Shown here in pieces: positions 51,703-59,190 of a stretch of DNA of 64,000 nucleotides. This DNA comes from Verrucosispora sp. WMMD573 (GTDB lineage Bacteria; Actinomycetota; Actinomycetes; Mycobacteriales; Micromonosporaceae), in assembly GCF_027497175.1 (NCBI RefSeq), contig NZ_CP114901.1:2480001-2544000 (forward strand), read 5' to 3'. Numbering within the stretch: position 1 is the stretch's first letter; each line of letters opens with the position of its first letter. Under the pieces are notes generated by a model. It was given only the letters and a program-made list of their open reading frames with translations, was not told the origin of the DNA and did not search any database. The position numbers and the translations under genes were made by a program.

Positions 51703-52455
51703 ATGGAAGCTTCATTGGTGGATCCTCTGGTAAGTATCGCGGCGCACGAGGTGAACTCGGAGCAGTTGGCCGAGGCGCGCGAGCATCTCTCCCGGTTCGG
51801 TCTCGCGAAACTGTCCTTCATCGTGCCGGAGGAGGTGAAGGCTGCCGTCGCGGCCGAGGTGCTGGAGCTGGTCGGTGCGGCGGGTGTCCGCCGTGACCTG
51901 CGCTTCGCGTCGACCGGCAACACCCTACGGAGAATGCGAAACGTGCGGCGCGACGAGGTAGTGCGCCGCAGCACCGTCATCCCGGCGATCTATCACTCGG
52001 AGGCACTGCTCGAATTGCTCACCGAGGTGGCTGGGGAGGCCGTGCTGCCGTGCCCGTACGAGCCGGAGCAGTACGTGATCACCCGGCTGGAGGAGTCCGG
52101 CGACACGCACGGCTGGCACTGGGACGACTACGCCTTCGCATTAGTGTGGATCATCGAGTGCCCGGCGGTCGAGCACGGCGGTTTCGTGCAGTGCGTGCCC
52201 GGCACGACGTGGAACAAGAACGACCCGCAAATTCATCGAGCGTTCCTTGACGGGCCGACATATTCGGCCTCGTTCGTGCCCGGCGACCTGTATCTGATGC
52301 GCACCGACACCACCCTGCACCGGGTATATCCAATTACCGCAGGGATCCGCACGATCATCAATATGGGATATGCCGCCACCACGGATCTGGAACGGCATAT
52401 CTCACACGAAACCATGGACGCGTTGTGGGCCGAATCGGCTCCGGCGGCGCCCTGA
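51703..52455 (+). CDS. Fe(II)/2-oxoglutarate-type oxygenase with HWD motif
   Basis: 250 residues; strong AGGAGGT ribosome-binding site. The double-stranded beta-helix metal triad is visible as His139-Trp-Asp141 (THGWHWDDYAF) and His206 (TTLHRVYP), with Arg216 placed to bind 2-oxoglutarate (GIRTIINMGYA). The retained Asp argues for hydroxylation rather than chlorination, because halogenases of this fold replace it with Gly or Ala. I do not recognise a characterised close relative. It likely hydroxylates an amino acid or the peptide, possibly creating the hydroxyl that is carbamoylated. A 95-base gap with lower GC precedes it, so a local promoter is possible. Confidence 0.7.
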   Translation: MEASLVDPLVSIAAHEVNSEQLAEAREHLSRFGLAKLSFIVPEEVKAAVAAEVLELVGAAGVRRDLRFASTGNTLRRMRNVRRDEVVRRSTVIPAIYHSEALLELLTEVAGEAVLPCPYEPEQYVITRLEESGDTHGWHWDDYAFALVWIIECPAVEHGGFVQCVPGTTWNKNDPQIHRAFLDGPTYSASFVPGDLYLMRTDTTLHRVYPITAGIRTIINMGYAATTDLERHISHETMDALWAESAPAAP

Positions 52456-52473
52456 TCCACCAAGGAGGAAACA

Positions 52474-53514
52474 ATGACCGACACAACTGCTGCGGCACGT
52501 CCGACAACGACTCCCTCATACACGGTCGGTGCCGCCGCCAGCCTCTTCTCGTCCTATGTGGTCACCGCGGCCATCTCCGCCAGCCACCAGCTCGGCCTGC
52601 TCGACCTGCTGCACGCCGAGGGCGGGACCGACGTCGCCACGGCGGCCGGCAACCGTCTGGACCACGGTGTCGTCCGCCGCCTGCTGGACACCATGGTCTG
52701 GGCGAAGGTGGTGGACACCGATGGCGACCGTTACATCGTCGGCCCGGGTTTCGCGGACGTGTTCGCCGCCCGCGGCTACTTCTACTGGGTGGTCAAGGGC
52801 TGCGGCGAGTTGTTCTCCATCGCTCCCGACGTCGCGGCACCGGAGCAGCGGGTCGGCGACTTCTACCACCGCGACATGCGAGCTGTGGCGATCGGTTCCC
52901 GCCTGATCGGCGACAGCGAGGTGGAACCCCTCTTCGACGAGATCATCACCGGGTTGGACTTCGGCACGATCGCCGACCTTGGCTGTGGTTCCGGGCAACG
53001 CCTGATCCGAATCGCCGAGCGTGATCCGTCAGTGACCGCAGTCGGTGTCGACATCGCTCAGGGCTCGGTGGAACTGGCCGAGAAGTCGGTGGCCGACGCG
53101 GGCCTGGAGGGTCGGGTGCACATCGTGCGGGGTGACGTGCTGACCCTGGAGCCCGCCGAGGTCTTCGCGGACGTGGAGGTGGTGACCTGTGTCTTCATGG
53201 GGCACGACTTCTGGCCGATGCAGCGGTGCGTGGATGGGCTGGCGAACCTGCGGCGGGCGTTCCCGAACGTCAAGCGGCTGCTGCTCTGCGACGTGGTCCG
53301 CACCCCGGGTCCGGCCAGCCCGGAGACGACCACCATCTTCACCCTCGGCTTCGAGCTGATCCACGCGCTGATGGGCGTCTACATCCCGAGTCGGGAGGAG
53401 TGGCTGTCGGCGTTCCGCGCGGCCGGTTGGCAGCTGGTCCGCGAACGTCAGGTGGCCGCGCCGCCGTCCGGGATCCTGTTCGAGTTGGTCCCGTCCGCCC
53501 CTCGGAGCGCCTGA
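52474..53514 (+). CDS. MppJ-like SAM-dependent C-methyltransferase
   Basis: 346 residues; AAGGAGG precedes the ATG. The SAM-binding loop is DLGCGSGQRL (near 169-178). The protein closely resembles MppJ of mannopeptimycin biosynthesis as I recall it: VTCVFMGHDFWP, LRRAFPNVKRLLL, FTLGFELIHALMGVY. MppJ is a non-haem-iron methyltransferase that methylates the beta carbon of phenylpyruvate on the way to beta-methylphenylalanine. His244 and His297 match the positions of its iron ligands. It should act on an arylpyruvate; together with the halogenase, a beta-methyl (halo)aromatic residue such as beta-methyltryptophan or -phenylalanine is plausible. A transaminase would be needed and is not in the window, so a housekeeping one may serve. 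Confidence 0.82.
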   Translation: MTDTTAAARPTTTPSYTVGAAASLFSSYVVTAAISASHQLGLLDLLHAEGGTDVATAAGNRLDHGVVRRLLDTMVWAKVVDTDGDRYIVGPGFADVFAARGYFYWVVKGCGELFSIAPDVAAPEQRVGDFYHRDMRAVAIGSRLIGDSEVEPLFDEIITGLDFGTIADLGCGSGQRLIRIAERDPSVTAVGVDIAQGSVELAEKSVADAGLEGRVHIVRGDVLTLEPAEVFADVEVVTCVFMGHDFWPMQRCVDGLANLRRAFPNVKRLLLCDVVRTPGPASPETTTIFTLGFELIHALMGVYIPSREEWLSAFRAAGWQLVRERQVAAPPSGILFELVPSAPRSA

Positions 53515-53515
53515 G

Positions 53516-53743
53516 ATGTCCAACCCGTTCGACCGGCAGGACGGCACCTACCTGGTGCTGGTGAACGCCGAGACGCAGTACTCCCTGTGGCCCGAGTCGA
53601 ACCCGGTACCAGCCGGCTGGTCGGTGGCGCACGGTCCGGCGGGTCGGGACGACTGCCTCGCCTTCGTCGAGGCCACCTGGACCGACATGCGGCCGGCGAG
53701 CCTGGTCCGGGCGATGGCGGCGGACTCTGGAGTGTCGCAGTGA
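53516..53743 (+). CDS. MbtH-family protein 2
   Basis: 75 residues: NPFDRQDGTYLVLVNAETQYSLW, then PVPAGW and a CLAFVEATWTDMRP end, all classic for MbtH. It begins 1 base after the methyltransferase stop and overlaps the next oxygenase start (GTGA). It differs clearly from the MbtH protein encoded at 46513, so each may serve different A domains. Confidence 0.93.
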   Translation: MSNPFDRQDGTYLVLVNAETQYSLWPESNPVPAGWSVAHGPAGRDDCLAFVEATWTDMRPASLVRAMAADSGVSQ

Positions 53744-54759
53744 GCAACGACTGGCCCCGCTATCAACTCAGCGACGCCGATCTCGCGTCGTTGGCCTCGA
53801 TCGCCGAGACGATCCGGTCGGCACCGTTCGCTGACCCTCTTCGCCCCGAGTTCTACGACCGAAACAGGTACGCGGTGCGGCACCTGCCGCCCGGCCTGTG
53901 GGAGTTCCTGGACGAGTTCCGGCACGGCGAGCCGGCGGCGGCCTGCTCGGTCCACGGCTTCCCGATCGACGATCGGGAAGCTGGGCCGACGCCGAGGCAC
54001 TGGAACGCCGAGCAGCGTGGCGCCCAGGTCACCGAGGTCGAGGTGTTCATGGCGCTGTGCGGCATGGCGTTGGGGGATCCTTTCACCTGGGCCACGCTTC
54101 AGGATGGACGGCTGGTGCAGAACATCGTGCCGATCGCCGGAGACGAGGAGCGGCAGAACGGGCACGGTAGCGAGGCGTTGCTGGAGTTCCACACCGAGGA
54201 TGCGTTCCATCCGCACCGTTGCGACTACCTGTTGCTGTTCGGCGTGCGCAACGAGGACAAGGTGGCCACCACGGTGGCGTCGGTCCGGGACCTGACCCTG
54301 GACGCGGCCGACGTCGAGGTGCTCCGGCAGCCCCGGTATCACATCCGACCCGACGACGAGCACATTCGCCAGCTCACCCTGAGCCAGCCGGACCACCCGG
54401 CGCTCAGGTTGGTCGAGCGGATGCGGGACGCTCCGGAGCCGGTGGCGGTGCTGTTCGGCGATCCGGCGCGGCCGTACCTGCGGATCGACCTGCCGTTCAT
54501 GCAGTGCGTGGGGGGCGACGACGACGTCACCGCCCAACGTGCGCTGGACGCGCTGCACACGCAGCTGCTCGCGCATCAGCACGATGTGGTGGTGGAGCGC
54601 GGGACGCTGCTGATCGTGGACAACTACCAGGCGGTGCACGGCCGCAAGTCGTTCCGGGCCCGCTACGACGGGACCGACCGGTGGCTCAAGAAGATCACGG
54701 TCAGCCGCAACCTGCGGAGGGCCACCGGGGCGCCGGCTAGGAGTCGGGTGCTCGTCTGA
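53740..54759 (+). CDS. VioC/MppO/AsnO-type amino acid beta-hydroxylase
   Basis: 339 residues from a GTG that overlaps the MbtH stop; the family is typically 330-360 residues. The clavaminate-synthase-like signature is His151-Thr-Glu153 (LLEFHTEDAFHPHRCDY), with the third ligand in NYQAVHGRKSF (His near 299) and Arg residues in FRARYDG for 2-oxoglutarate. The H-x-E triad (Glu instead of Asp) is characteristic of the VioC, MppO and AsnO group, which hydroxylate the beta carbon of free Arg, enduracididine or Asn. A basic-residue module in the terminal synthetase makes Arg, or a relative, the best guess. The hydroxyl could also be the carbamoyl acceptor. Confidence 0.85.
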   Translation: MSNDWPRYQLSDADLASLASIAETIRSAPFADPLRPEFYDRNRYAVRHLPPGLWEFLDEFRHGEPAAACSVHGFPIDDREAGPTPRHWNAEQRGAQVTEVEVFMALCGMALGDPFTWATLQDGRLVQNIVPIAGDEERQNGHGSEALLEFHTEDAFHPHRCDYLLLFGVRNEDKVATTVASVRDLTLDAADVEVLRQPRYHIRPDDEHIRQLTLSQPDHPALRLVERMRDAPEPVAVLFGDPARPYLRIDLPFMQCVGGDDDVTAQRALDALHTQLLAHQHDVVVERGTLLIVDNYQAVHGRKSFRARYDGTDRWLKKITVSRNLRRATGAPARSRVLV

Positions 54760-54782
54760 CCAGGAAAGACCAGGACCACCGG

Positions 54783-54806
54783 GGTGGGCGCGGTGTGGCG
54801 CCCACC
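54783..54806 (+). terminator. Stem-loop between hydroxylase and SDR genes
   Basis: A 9-bp stem (GGTGGGCGC with GCGCCCACC) and 6-base loop lie in the 74-base gap. There is no T-tract. It may attenuate read-through into the SDR gene. Confidence 0.4.
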
Positions 54807-54833
54807 ACGGCCACACAGGAAGGGCAGAGTCCG

Positions 54834-55586
54834 ATGCGGTCGGTAATCATTTCCGGTGCCTCCAGTGGCATCGGCTGGGCGACAGCGCAACGCTTCGCCA
54901 GCGGCGGCGACCGGGTCATCAACCTCGACGTAGGACCTCCCACCGTTCCGCACCACCCTGCGGTGACGTGGATCGAAGCCGATGTTGCGGACTGGTCGGC
55001 GACCCGCGCCGCGGTACGGCAGGTGGCCGAGACAGGGCCGATCGACGTGGTGATCGCGAACGCGGGAGTCAGCGTCCGGCACGGTGTGTTGGAGCTGACC
55101 GAGGCCGATGCGCGCCGGGTCGTCGACGTCAACCTGCTCGGCGTGCTGGGGTTGTGGCAGGCTGCGGCCAGGGTGATGGTGCAGCAGCAGGCCGGGGTCC
55201 TGCTGGCCACCGCCTCGGTCAATGGAGCACGGGGGTACCCGTTCTACGCCGACTACAACGCCACCAAGGCCGGCATCGTGGCGCTGTGTCGGACTTTCGC
55301 CCTGGAACTGAGTCCCTGGATCCGGGTGGCGTGCGTCAGCCCTGGGGCGGTGCTGACGCCGATGCAACTGGCCGAGTACACGCCGGCCATGCTTGACGAC
55401 GTGAACGCCAAGATCCCGGCCGGACGGCACGCCGCGCCGGACGAGATCGCTGCGGCGTTTCACTACCTAGCCTCCGCAGAGGCGAGTTTCCTCACCGGCC
55501 AGGAGTTGGTCATCGACGGCGCGGAAACGGCCGGAGCGACCACCGCTGTGTTCGGTACCGGCACGAAGGTCGAGGCGGTGGCATGA
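54834..55586 (+). CDS. Short-chain dehydrogenase/reductase
   Basis: 250 residues; the ATG follows AGGAAGGG. Rossmann motif SGASSGIG (residues 7-14), NAG at 76-78 (IANAGVS) and the catalytic Tyr141-x3-Lys145 (FYADYNATKAG) with a Ser near 128 define a classical SDR. It oxidises or reduces an alcohol/ketone with NAD(P)(H). Placed last among the NRPS tailoring genes, it may act on a hydroxylated side chain or a precursor; the substrate is not evident. Confidence 0.85.
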   Translation: MRSVIISGASSGIGWATAQRFASGGDRVINLDVGPPTVPHHPAVTWIEADVADWSATRAAVRQVAETGPIDVVIANAGVSVRHGVLELTEADARRVVDVNLLGVLGLWQAAARVMVQQQAGVLLATASVNGARGYPFYADYNATKAGIVALCRTFALELSPWIRVACVSPGAVLTPMQLAEYTPAMLDDVNAKIPAGRHAAPDEIAAAFHYLASAEASFLTGQELVIDGAETAGATTAVFGTGTKVEAVA

Positions 55587-55657
55587 GCGAGCGGATCATC
55601 AGGCTGAGCGTGGTCGGGCCGTATGACGGTGCGACGCGGAACGAGGTCTTGGCATGA
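55583..55657 (+). CDS. Possible 24-residue coupled ORF
   Basis: The ATG overlaps the SDR stop (ATGA) and its own stop overlaps the next start (ATGA), so ribosomes could pass through it from gene to gene. The peptide (MSERIIRLSVVGPYDGATRN then EVLA) matches no family I know. It may be a translation-coupling bridge rather than a functional peptide. Confidence 0.3.
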   Translation: MSERIIRLSVVGPYDGATRNEVLA

Positions 55658-56088
55658 ATCTACGACAGCGGGAGTCGGCGCAGACCAGAAAGACGGTGTT
55701 GTGGGTGATGGCTGGTTTGGTGGTGTTTCTGGTGTTGGCCGGTGCGGGCTCGATCGTCTTCCTGACCGCGCGCAGCGGTGGCGTCGCCAAGGATTTGGTG
55801 GACGACTACTACCGCACGCTGGAGGAGAGGCGCTTCGACGACGCGTACGGGATGCTCTGCCCCGAGGTCCGCGCCGACCAGTCTCCGGAGGCGTTCGCGT
55901 CGGCGATCGATGCCCGGCTGCCAAGCTCCCACGAGATGACCGGTGAGCTGCGGGTCAACGGTCTACCGTGGAAGACGACCGGCACCGTGGGAGTCCGCGT
56001 CAACTACGCCGACGGCACGACGCAGGACCGGATGGTGTCACTGCTCCGCGAGGACGGTGGCTGGCTGATCTGCGAAGCGTCGGCGTGA
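55654..56088 (+). CDS. Membrane-anchored NTF2-like protein
   Basis: 144 residues. One N-terminal membrane helix (VLWVMAGLVVFLVLAGAGSIVFL) precedes an extracytoplasmic domain with DLVDDYYRTLEERRFDDAYGMLC and a C-terminal GGWLICEA strand. This is the layout of small lumazine-binding/NTF2-like (DUF4878-type) proteins of unknown function. Its link to the peptide clusters is only positional. Confidence 0.6.
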   Translation: MNLRQRESAQTRKTVLWVMAGLVVFLVLAGAGSIVFLTARSGGVAKDLVDDYYRTLEERRFDDAYGMLCPEVRADQSPEAFASAIDARLPSSHEMTGELRVNGLPWKTTGTVGVRVNYADGTTQDRMVSLLREDGGWLICEASA

Positions 56089-56096
56089 GTGGCCGC

Positions 56097-56148
56097 GCCC
56101 GCGCCCCGGGGTGCCGCATGACGGCCCCTCCGGGGCGGGGGCGCGGGC
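56097..56148. terminator. Bidirectional terminator between convergent genes
   Basis: An 11-bp stem (GCCCGCGCCCC with GGGGCGCGGGC) encloses about 30 bases that can form a smaller inner hairpin. It sits between the stop of the plus-strand gene at 56088 and the stop of the minus-strand regulator at 56153. Confidence 0.6.
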
Positions 56149-56152
56149 GAGA

Positions 56153-57124
56153 TCACAGCCAGCGTTGCCGGACCGCGTTGGCACCAGCCTGGAAGCGGCT
56201 CTCCGCGCCGAGCCGGGCGGTCAGGTCGGACATCATTCGCTGGACGGTACGCACCGACAGCCCGAGTTTGCGGGCGGTCACCTCGTCAGTGTTGCCGTCG
56301 CCGAGCAACTGGAGCAACTGGCGTTCGGTCGGTTCGAGCCCGTTCTCGTCGACAGTCGCCGCGGCGCCGAACGGCGTGGCTGTCGACCAGGCGTGGTCGA
56401 ACAGCGCGCTGAGCGCCGCGGTGATTCCCTCGTTGTGGATCTCGATGGCGCCCTTTCGGGCGTCGTTGGGGTCGACTGGAAGCAACGCGATGCGGCGATC
56501 CACGATGACCATCTGGAACAGGACCACCGGAAGACAACGGGTCTCGCCGCCCAGGCCGTTGAACCAGCGGGCGTACGCGAGGGTGCCCGGATCGTTGCGG
56601 AAGCTTTCCTGGTAGATCGACTTGATGGTGACACCCCGCTCCAGCGCTTCCTGGTTGACCGGCTTGCTGGCGGCCATCGCGTCCGGCCGGTGCGCGCCGC
56701 CCGGGTTGAACGACAAGCATTCCTTCTGGGTCAACCGGGCGAGTTGCTGCAAGCGTTGACGTACCGATTCGAGTTGGACAATCTGAATTAATTGGTCCTG
56801 GTGGTCGGCCTGGTGCGCCTCGGAAAGGGCATGGATGGCGGCCTGAGTGGCCTCGATCTCGTACTGCTGCTGCGCTATCTCCGCCTTCGCGCGGGCGAGC
56901 AGCGCCGCGAGACCCACCTTGGGGCTGGTCGGCCTCAGGCTGCCCGGGCTGACCGGCGACTCGCTGACCAGAGCGAGTTCGATCAGCTCGTCGAGCGCGT
57001 CGTGTACCTGCTGGGTGTCGATCTCCAACGACTCGGCGATCTCGGCGATACCCCAGGTCGACTGGCGCAACATGGTCATGTAAACGGCCTCGGCGGTGGT
57101 CGATATACCCAGGGTGCTGAACAC
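56153..57124 (-). CDS. LuxR-type regulator with TrmB-like N-terminus
   Basis: 323 residues from a GTG with GGGAGG at 6 bases. The N-terminal part (AEAVYMTMLRQSTWGIAEIAESLEID) looks like a TrmB-type winged helix, followed by a Gln-rich coiled-coil-like stretch (about 85-135) and a central ligand or sensor region. The C-terminus is a LuxR-type HTH: LEPTERQLLQLLGDGNTDEVTARKLG then SVRTVQRMMSDLTARLGAESRF. Proteins of this layout control nearby secondary-metabolite genes in actinomycetes. It is divergent from the tiny secreted peptide gene at 57351. It could govern the NRPS cluster, the RiPP operon or both. Confidence 0.8.
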   Translation of the reverse strand: MFSTLGISTTAEAVYMTMLRQSTWGIAEIAESLEIDTQQVHDALDELIELALVSESPVSPGSLRPTSPKVGLAALLARAKAEIAQQQYEIEATQAAIHALSEAHQADHQDQLIQIVQLESVRQRLQQLARLTQKECLSFNPGGAHRPDAMAASKPVNQEALERGVTIKSIYQESFRNDPGTLAYARWFNGLGGETRCLPVVLFQMVIVDRRIALLPVDPNDARKGAIEIHNEGITAALSALFDHAWSTATPFGAAATVDENGLEPTERQLLQLLGDGNTDEVTARKLGLSVRTVQRMMSDLTARLGAESRFQAGANAVRQRWL

Positions 57125-57350
57125 TCTGCGCCTCCCACTCAGTGTGCGTGCCCTGCGGCGGTTGCCGGAAGAGATTGTCAGATGGCAATGAGGGCTGGCA
57201 AGATCCGATCGCGCTGACGGAATCCCGCCTGGCGCGATCCCGTCACCTGGATCTTGTTGACCACCTTCGTCTTGGTCAAGAGACTGGCTCCATCAACGGT
57301 GCTCATTGGCACCGGCAAGGCAAATCACCTGATTCGGGAAGGAAGGCGCA

Positions 57351-57491
57351 ATGTCTCGTCGCATCAAGATCGCTTTTGCTGCCCTGGCCCTCGTGGTTGG
57401 CGCGTCCGCACCGATCGTCCACCCCAGGCAGCCGGTGAACGACGTCGAGGACCCGGCCGCCGGGTTCTCCTGGGGCATGCCGCTGAGGTAG
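57351..57491 (+). CDS. Tiny secreted peptide (46 residues)
   Basis: An excellent ribosome-binding site (GGAAGGAAGG) lies just before the ATG. The product has a basic start (SRRIK), a hydrophobic core (IAFAALALVVGASA) and a likely cleavage after ASA near residue 20, leaving a mature peptide of about 26 residues ending DPAAGFSWGMPLR. It contains no Cys. It lies between two LuxR-type regulator genes and is divergent from one of them. A signalling peptide is an attractive idea but unproven; it could also be a small exported hypothetical protein. Confidence 0.55.
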   Translation: MSRRIKIAFAALALVVGASAPIVHPRQPVNDVEDPAAGFSWGMPLR

Positions 57492-57545
57492 TCCACGTGT
57501 ACCGGGGGTGTCGGTGGGGGATGCCTACGACAATTGGATGGAAAC

Positions 57546-57815
57546 GTGCAGCTGTCAGCCGTAACGCTCATTCCAATGACGACGGCACGGACGCCTTTGA
57601 CGCCCGAACGGCTCAAAGACCTGATCCTCGGCTGTCGGGTGGACGGTGACCGAGTTGAACACGTCAAGGTCATTGAGCGTGCCGGATTGATGTGGATAGG
57701 GGCTTACGTCGCCATTTGCGACACCGAGTCGGCCGACCACAATCTGGCTGATCTATGCGGGCGGGCCGCTGCCCGGCTCGACGGCTGGGAAATCATGCGG
57801 CAGTGGAATCTGTGA
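57546..57815 (+). CDS. Small hypothetical protein
   Basis: 89 residues from a GTG with GGATGG upstream; a TTG at 57534 and an ATG at 57576 are alternative starts. The sequence (TPERLKDLILGCRVDGDRVEHVKV, RAGLMWIGAYVAICD, LDGWEIMRQW) is soluble-looking and mixed alpha/beta. I do not recognise a family. It follows the secreted peptide gene by 54 bases and may share its transcript. Confidence 0.5.
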   Translation: MQLSAVTLIPMTTARTPLTPERLKDLILGCRVDGDRVEHVKVIERAGLMWIGAYVAICDTESADHNLADLCGRAAARLDGWEIMRQWNL

Positions 57816-57927
57816 ACGACGCGTAAACCATAGGCGTCGAGACAATGTCCGGTCGCAGGGAAGAAGTGAAGCCGCCAAAGCCGGGCAGTCGGTCGGTCAC
57901 CCCTGCCGTTATCGATGGGCACATGAA

Positions 57928-58620
57928 GTGATATATGATAATCCAGTCACACATTCCACCGTAACCGACAGAAACCTCGTGCAGCGCGCCGCCTATCAGG
58001 ATCGACGCGTGCTCAGCGCCGACATCAGCGCCGTCCTGCTCAGCGCCGAGCTGGTCGACCTGACCCGAACCGAACTCCTGGTCATCGCGCCCGCCCTCGG
58101 GCAGATGCCGCTGCCGTCCGGGGTCTTCGGCGAGCTTCGCGCCCGCAACCTGAAGGTACGGGTGCTCTTCACCCCGGGCGGGGAACCACTGGCCGACCCG
58201 GTGGCGACTCTCGCCCGCGACGGGGTCGCGCTGCCGACCCCGCTGCACCTGCCGTACTTTCTCGTTGTCCGGGACCGGGCGGTGGTCTATTTACCGCACC
58301 AGGATCCGGTGCGGCCGAGCAGTGATCGACTGACGCGGATCCGCAGTGTCGTGATGGGCGACTCGCTGGCGACGGTGTTCGGCCTGATGTGGGACACCGC
58401 GCTGCAACGGGCCCGGTCCGCCCGGACAACCGCCCGGTCAGACGAGGGTGACGACCTGATCCGCGCGCTCAGCGAGGGCCTGACCGACGATCAGGCAGCC
58501 GTCACCCTGCACATGAGCCGGCGTACCTTCGCCCGGCGGGTATCGGACATGATGCACCGACTTGATGCCAGCACTCGCTTCCAGGCCGGTGTCCATGCCG
58601 CCCGTCGCGGCTGGATCTGA
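57928..58620 (+). CDS. LuxR-type orphan regulator
   Basis: 230 residues from a GTG in a locally AT-rich stretch (GTGATATATGATAATCC). The middle (TELLVIAPALGQMPLPSGVFGEL, RVLFTPGG) resembles the phospholipase-D-like sensor region found in some actinomycete regulators. The C-terminal HTH is ALSEGLTDDQAAVTLHMSRRTFARRVSDMMHRL, then RFQAGVHAARRGW, which parallels the end of the regulator at 56153 (RFQAGANAVRQRW). It lacks that protein's N-terminal winged helix. It ends tail-to-tail with the RiPP operon, so it is a candidate local activator. Confidence 0.75.
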   Translation: MIYDNPVTHSTVTDRNLVQRAAYQDRRVLSADISAVLLSAELVDLTRTELLVIAPALGQMPLPSGVFGELRARNLKVRVLFTPGGEPLADPVATLARDGVALPTPLHLPYFLVVRDRAVVYLPHQDPVRPSSDRLTRIRSVVMGDSLATVFGLMWDTALQRARSARTTARSDEGDDLIRALSEGLTDDQAAVTLHMSRRTFARRVSDMMHRLDASTRFQAGVHAARRGWI

Positions 58621-59184
58621 TCAGACCGACAGGTACGGCACCGGCCAGTGCCGCATCCGAAACGGTAGAACCAGCGTCCGGTCGTCGGCCTGGACCGCCA
58701 GGCCTGCCTCGACCGCGTCCGCGACCAGGTCCGCGTCGACGATGTCCGAGCGGCCGTCCACCGACTCGGCGAGCCGGGCGAACCGGTCAGCGCCCTCTTC
58801 GATGACCATCCGAGCGGCGGGTTGGCCGGGTCGGACATCCTTGATCGTGACTATCCCCGGCCCTCGGCGGTAGTAGAACGAGCCATAGCGGTAGTCGCGA
58901 GCCCAGGCCACGGTGTGGGCGACGTCGTCGAACTCCATCCCCAGGCATGGCGGCAGCAGGTGCGAGTAGGTGTGCAAGGGGAACGCGGGGCGACCGCTCA
59001 GCGCCCACCGGAGCCGAACCGCGTGGCTGGTCACCGCGCGGAGCAGCCGCAGCAGGTCGAGGTCCTGCGTTGGCGAGTGTCCGAACCGCAGGGGCTCCGG
59101 CAGTTCTACGGCACGCAGACTGTAGGCCGCCGGGTCATCGCGCAGCGCATCGAAGGTAACGGCCGTACTCGTCGCCGTCGTCAT
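58621..59184 (-). CDS. DUF5825-like protein of radical SAM RiPP loci
   Basis: 187 residues with no catalytic motif visible. Features are FGHSPTQDLDLLRLLRAVTSHAVRLRW, then HLLPP, a YRYGSFYYRRGPGI segment and a C-terminal LPFRMRHWPVPYL. From memory it fits the DUF5825 proteins seen beside B12-type RiPP radical SAM maturases, but I could not check this. It is the last gene of the operon, 6 bases after the maturase stop. A peptide-binding or partner role for the maturase is inferred. Confidence 0.55.
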   Translation of the reverse strand: MTTATSTAVTFDALRDDPAAYSLRAVELPEPLRFGHSPTQDLDLLRLLRAVTSHAVRLRWALSGRPAFPLHTYSHLLPPCLGMEFDDVAHTVAWARDYRYGSFYYRRGPGIVTIKDVRPGQPAARMVIEEGADRFARLAESVDGRSDIVDADLVADAVEAGLAVQADDRTLVLPFRMRHWPVPYLSV

Positions 59185-59190
59185 CGCAGA

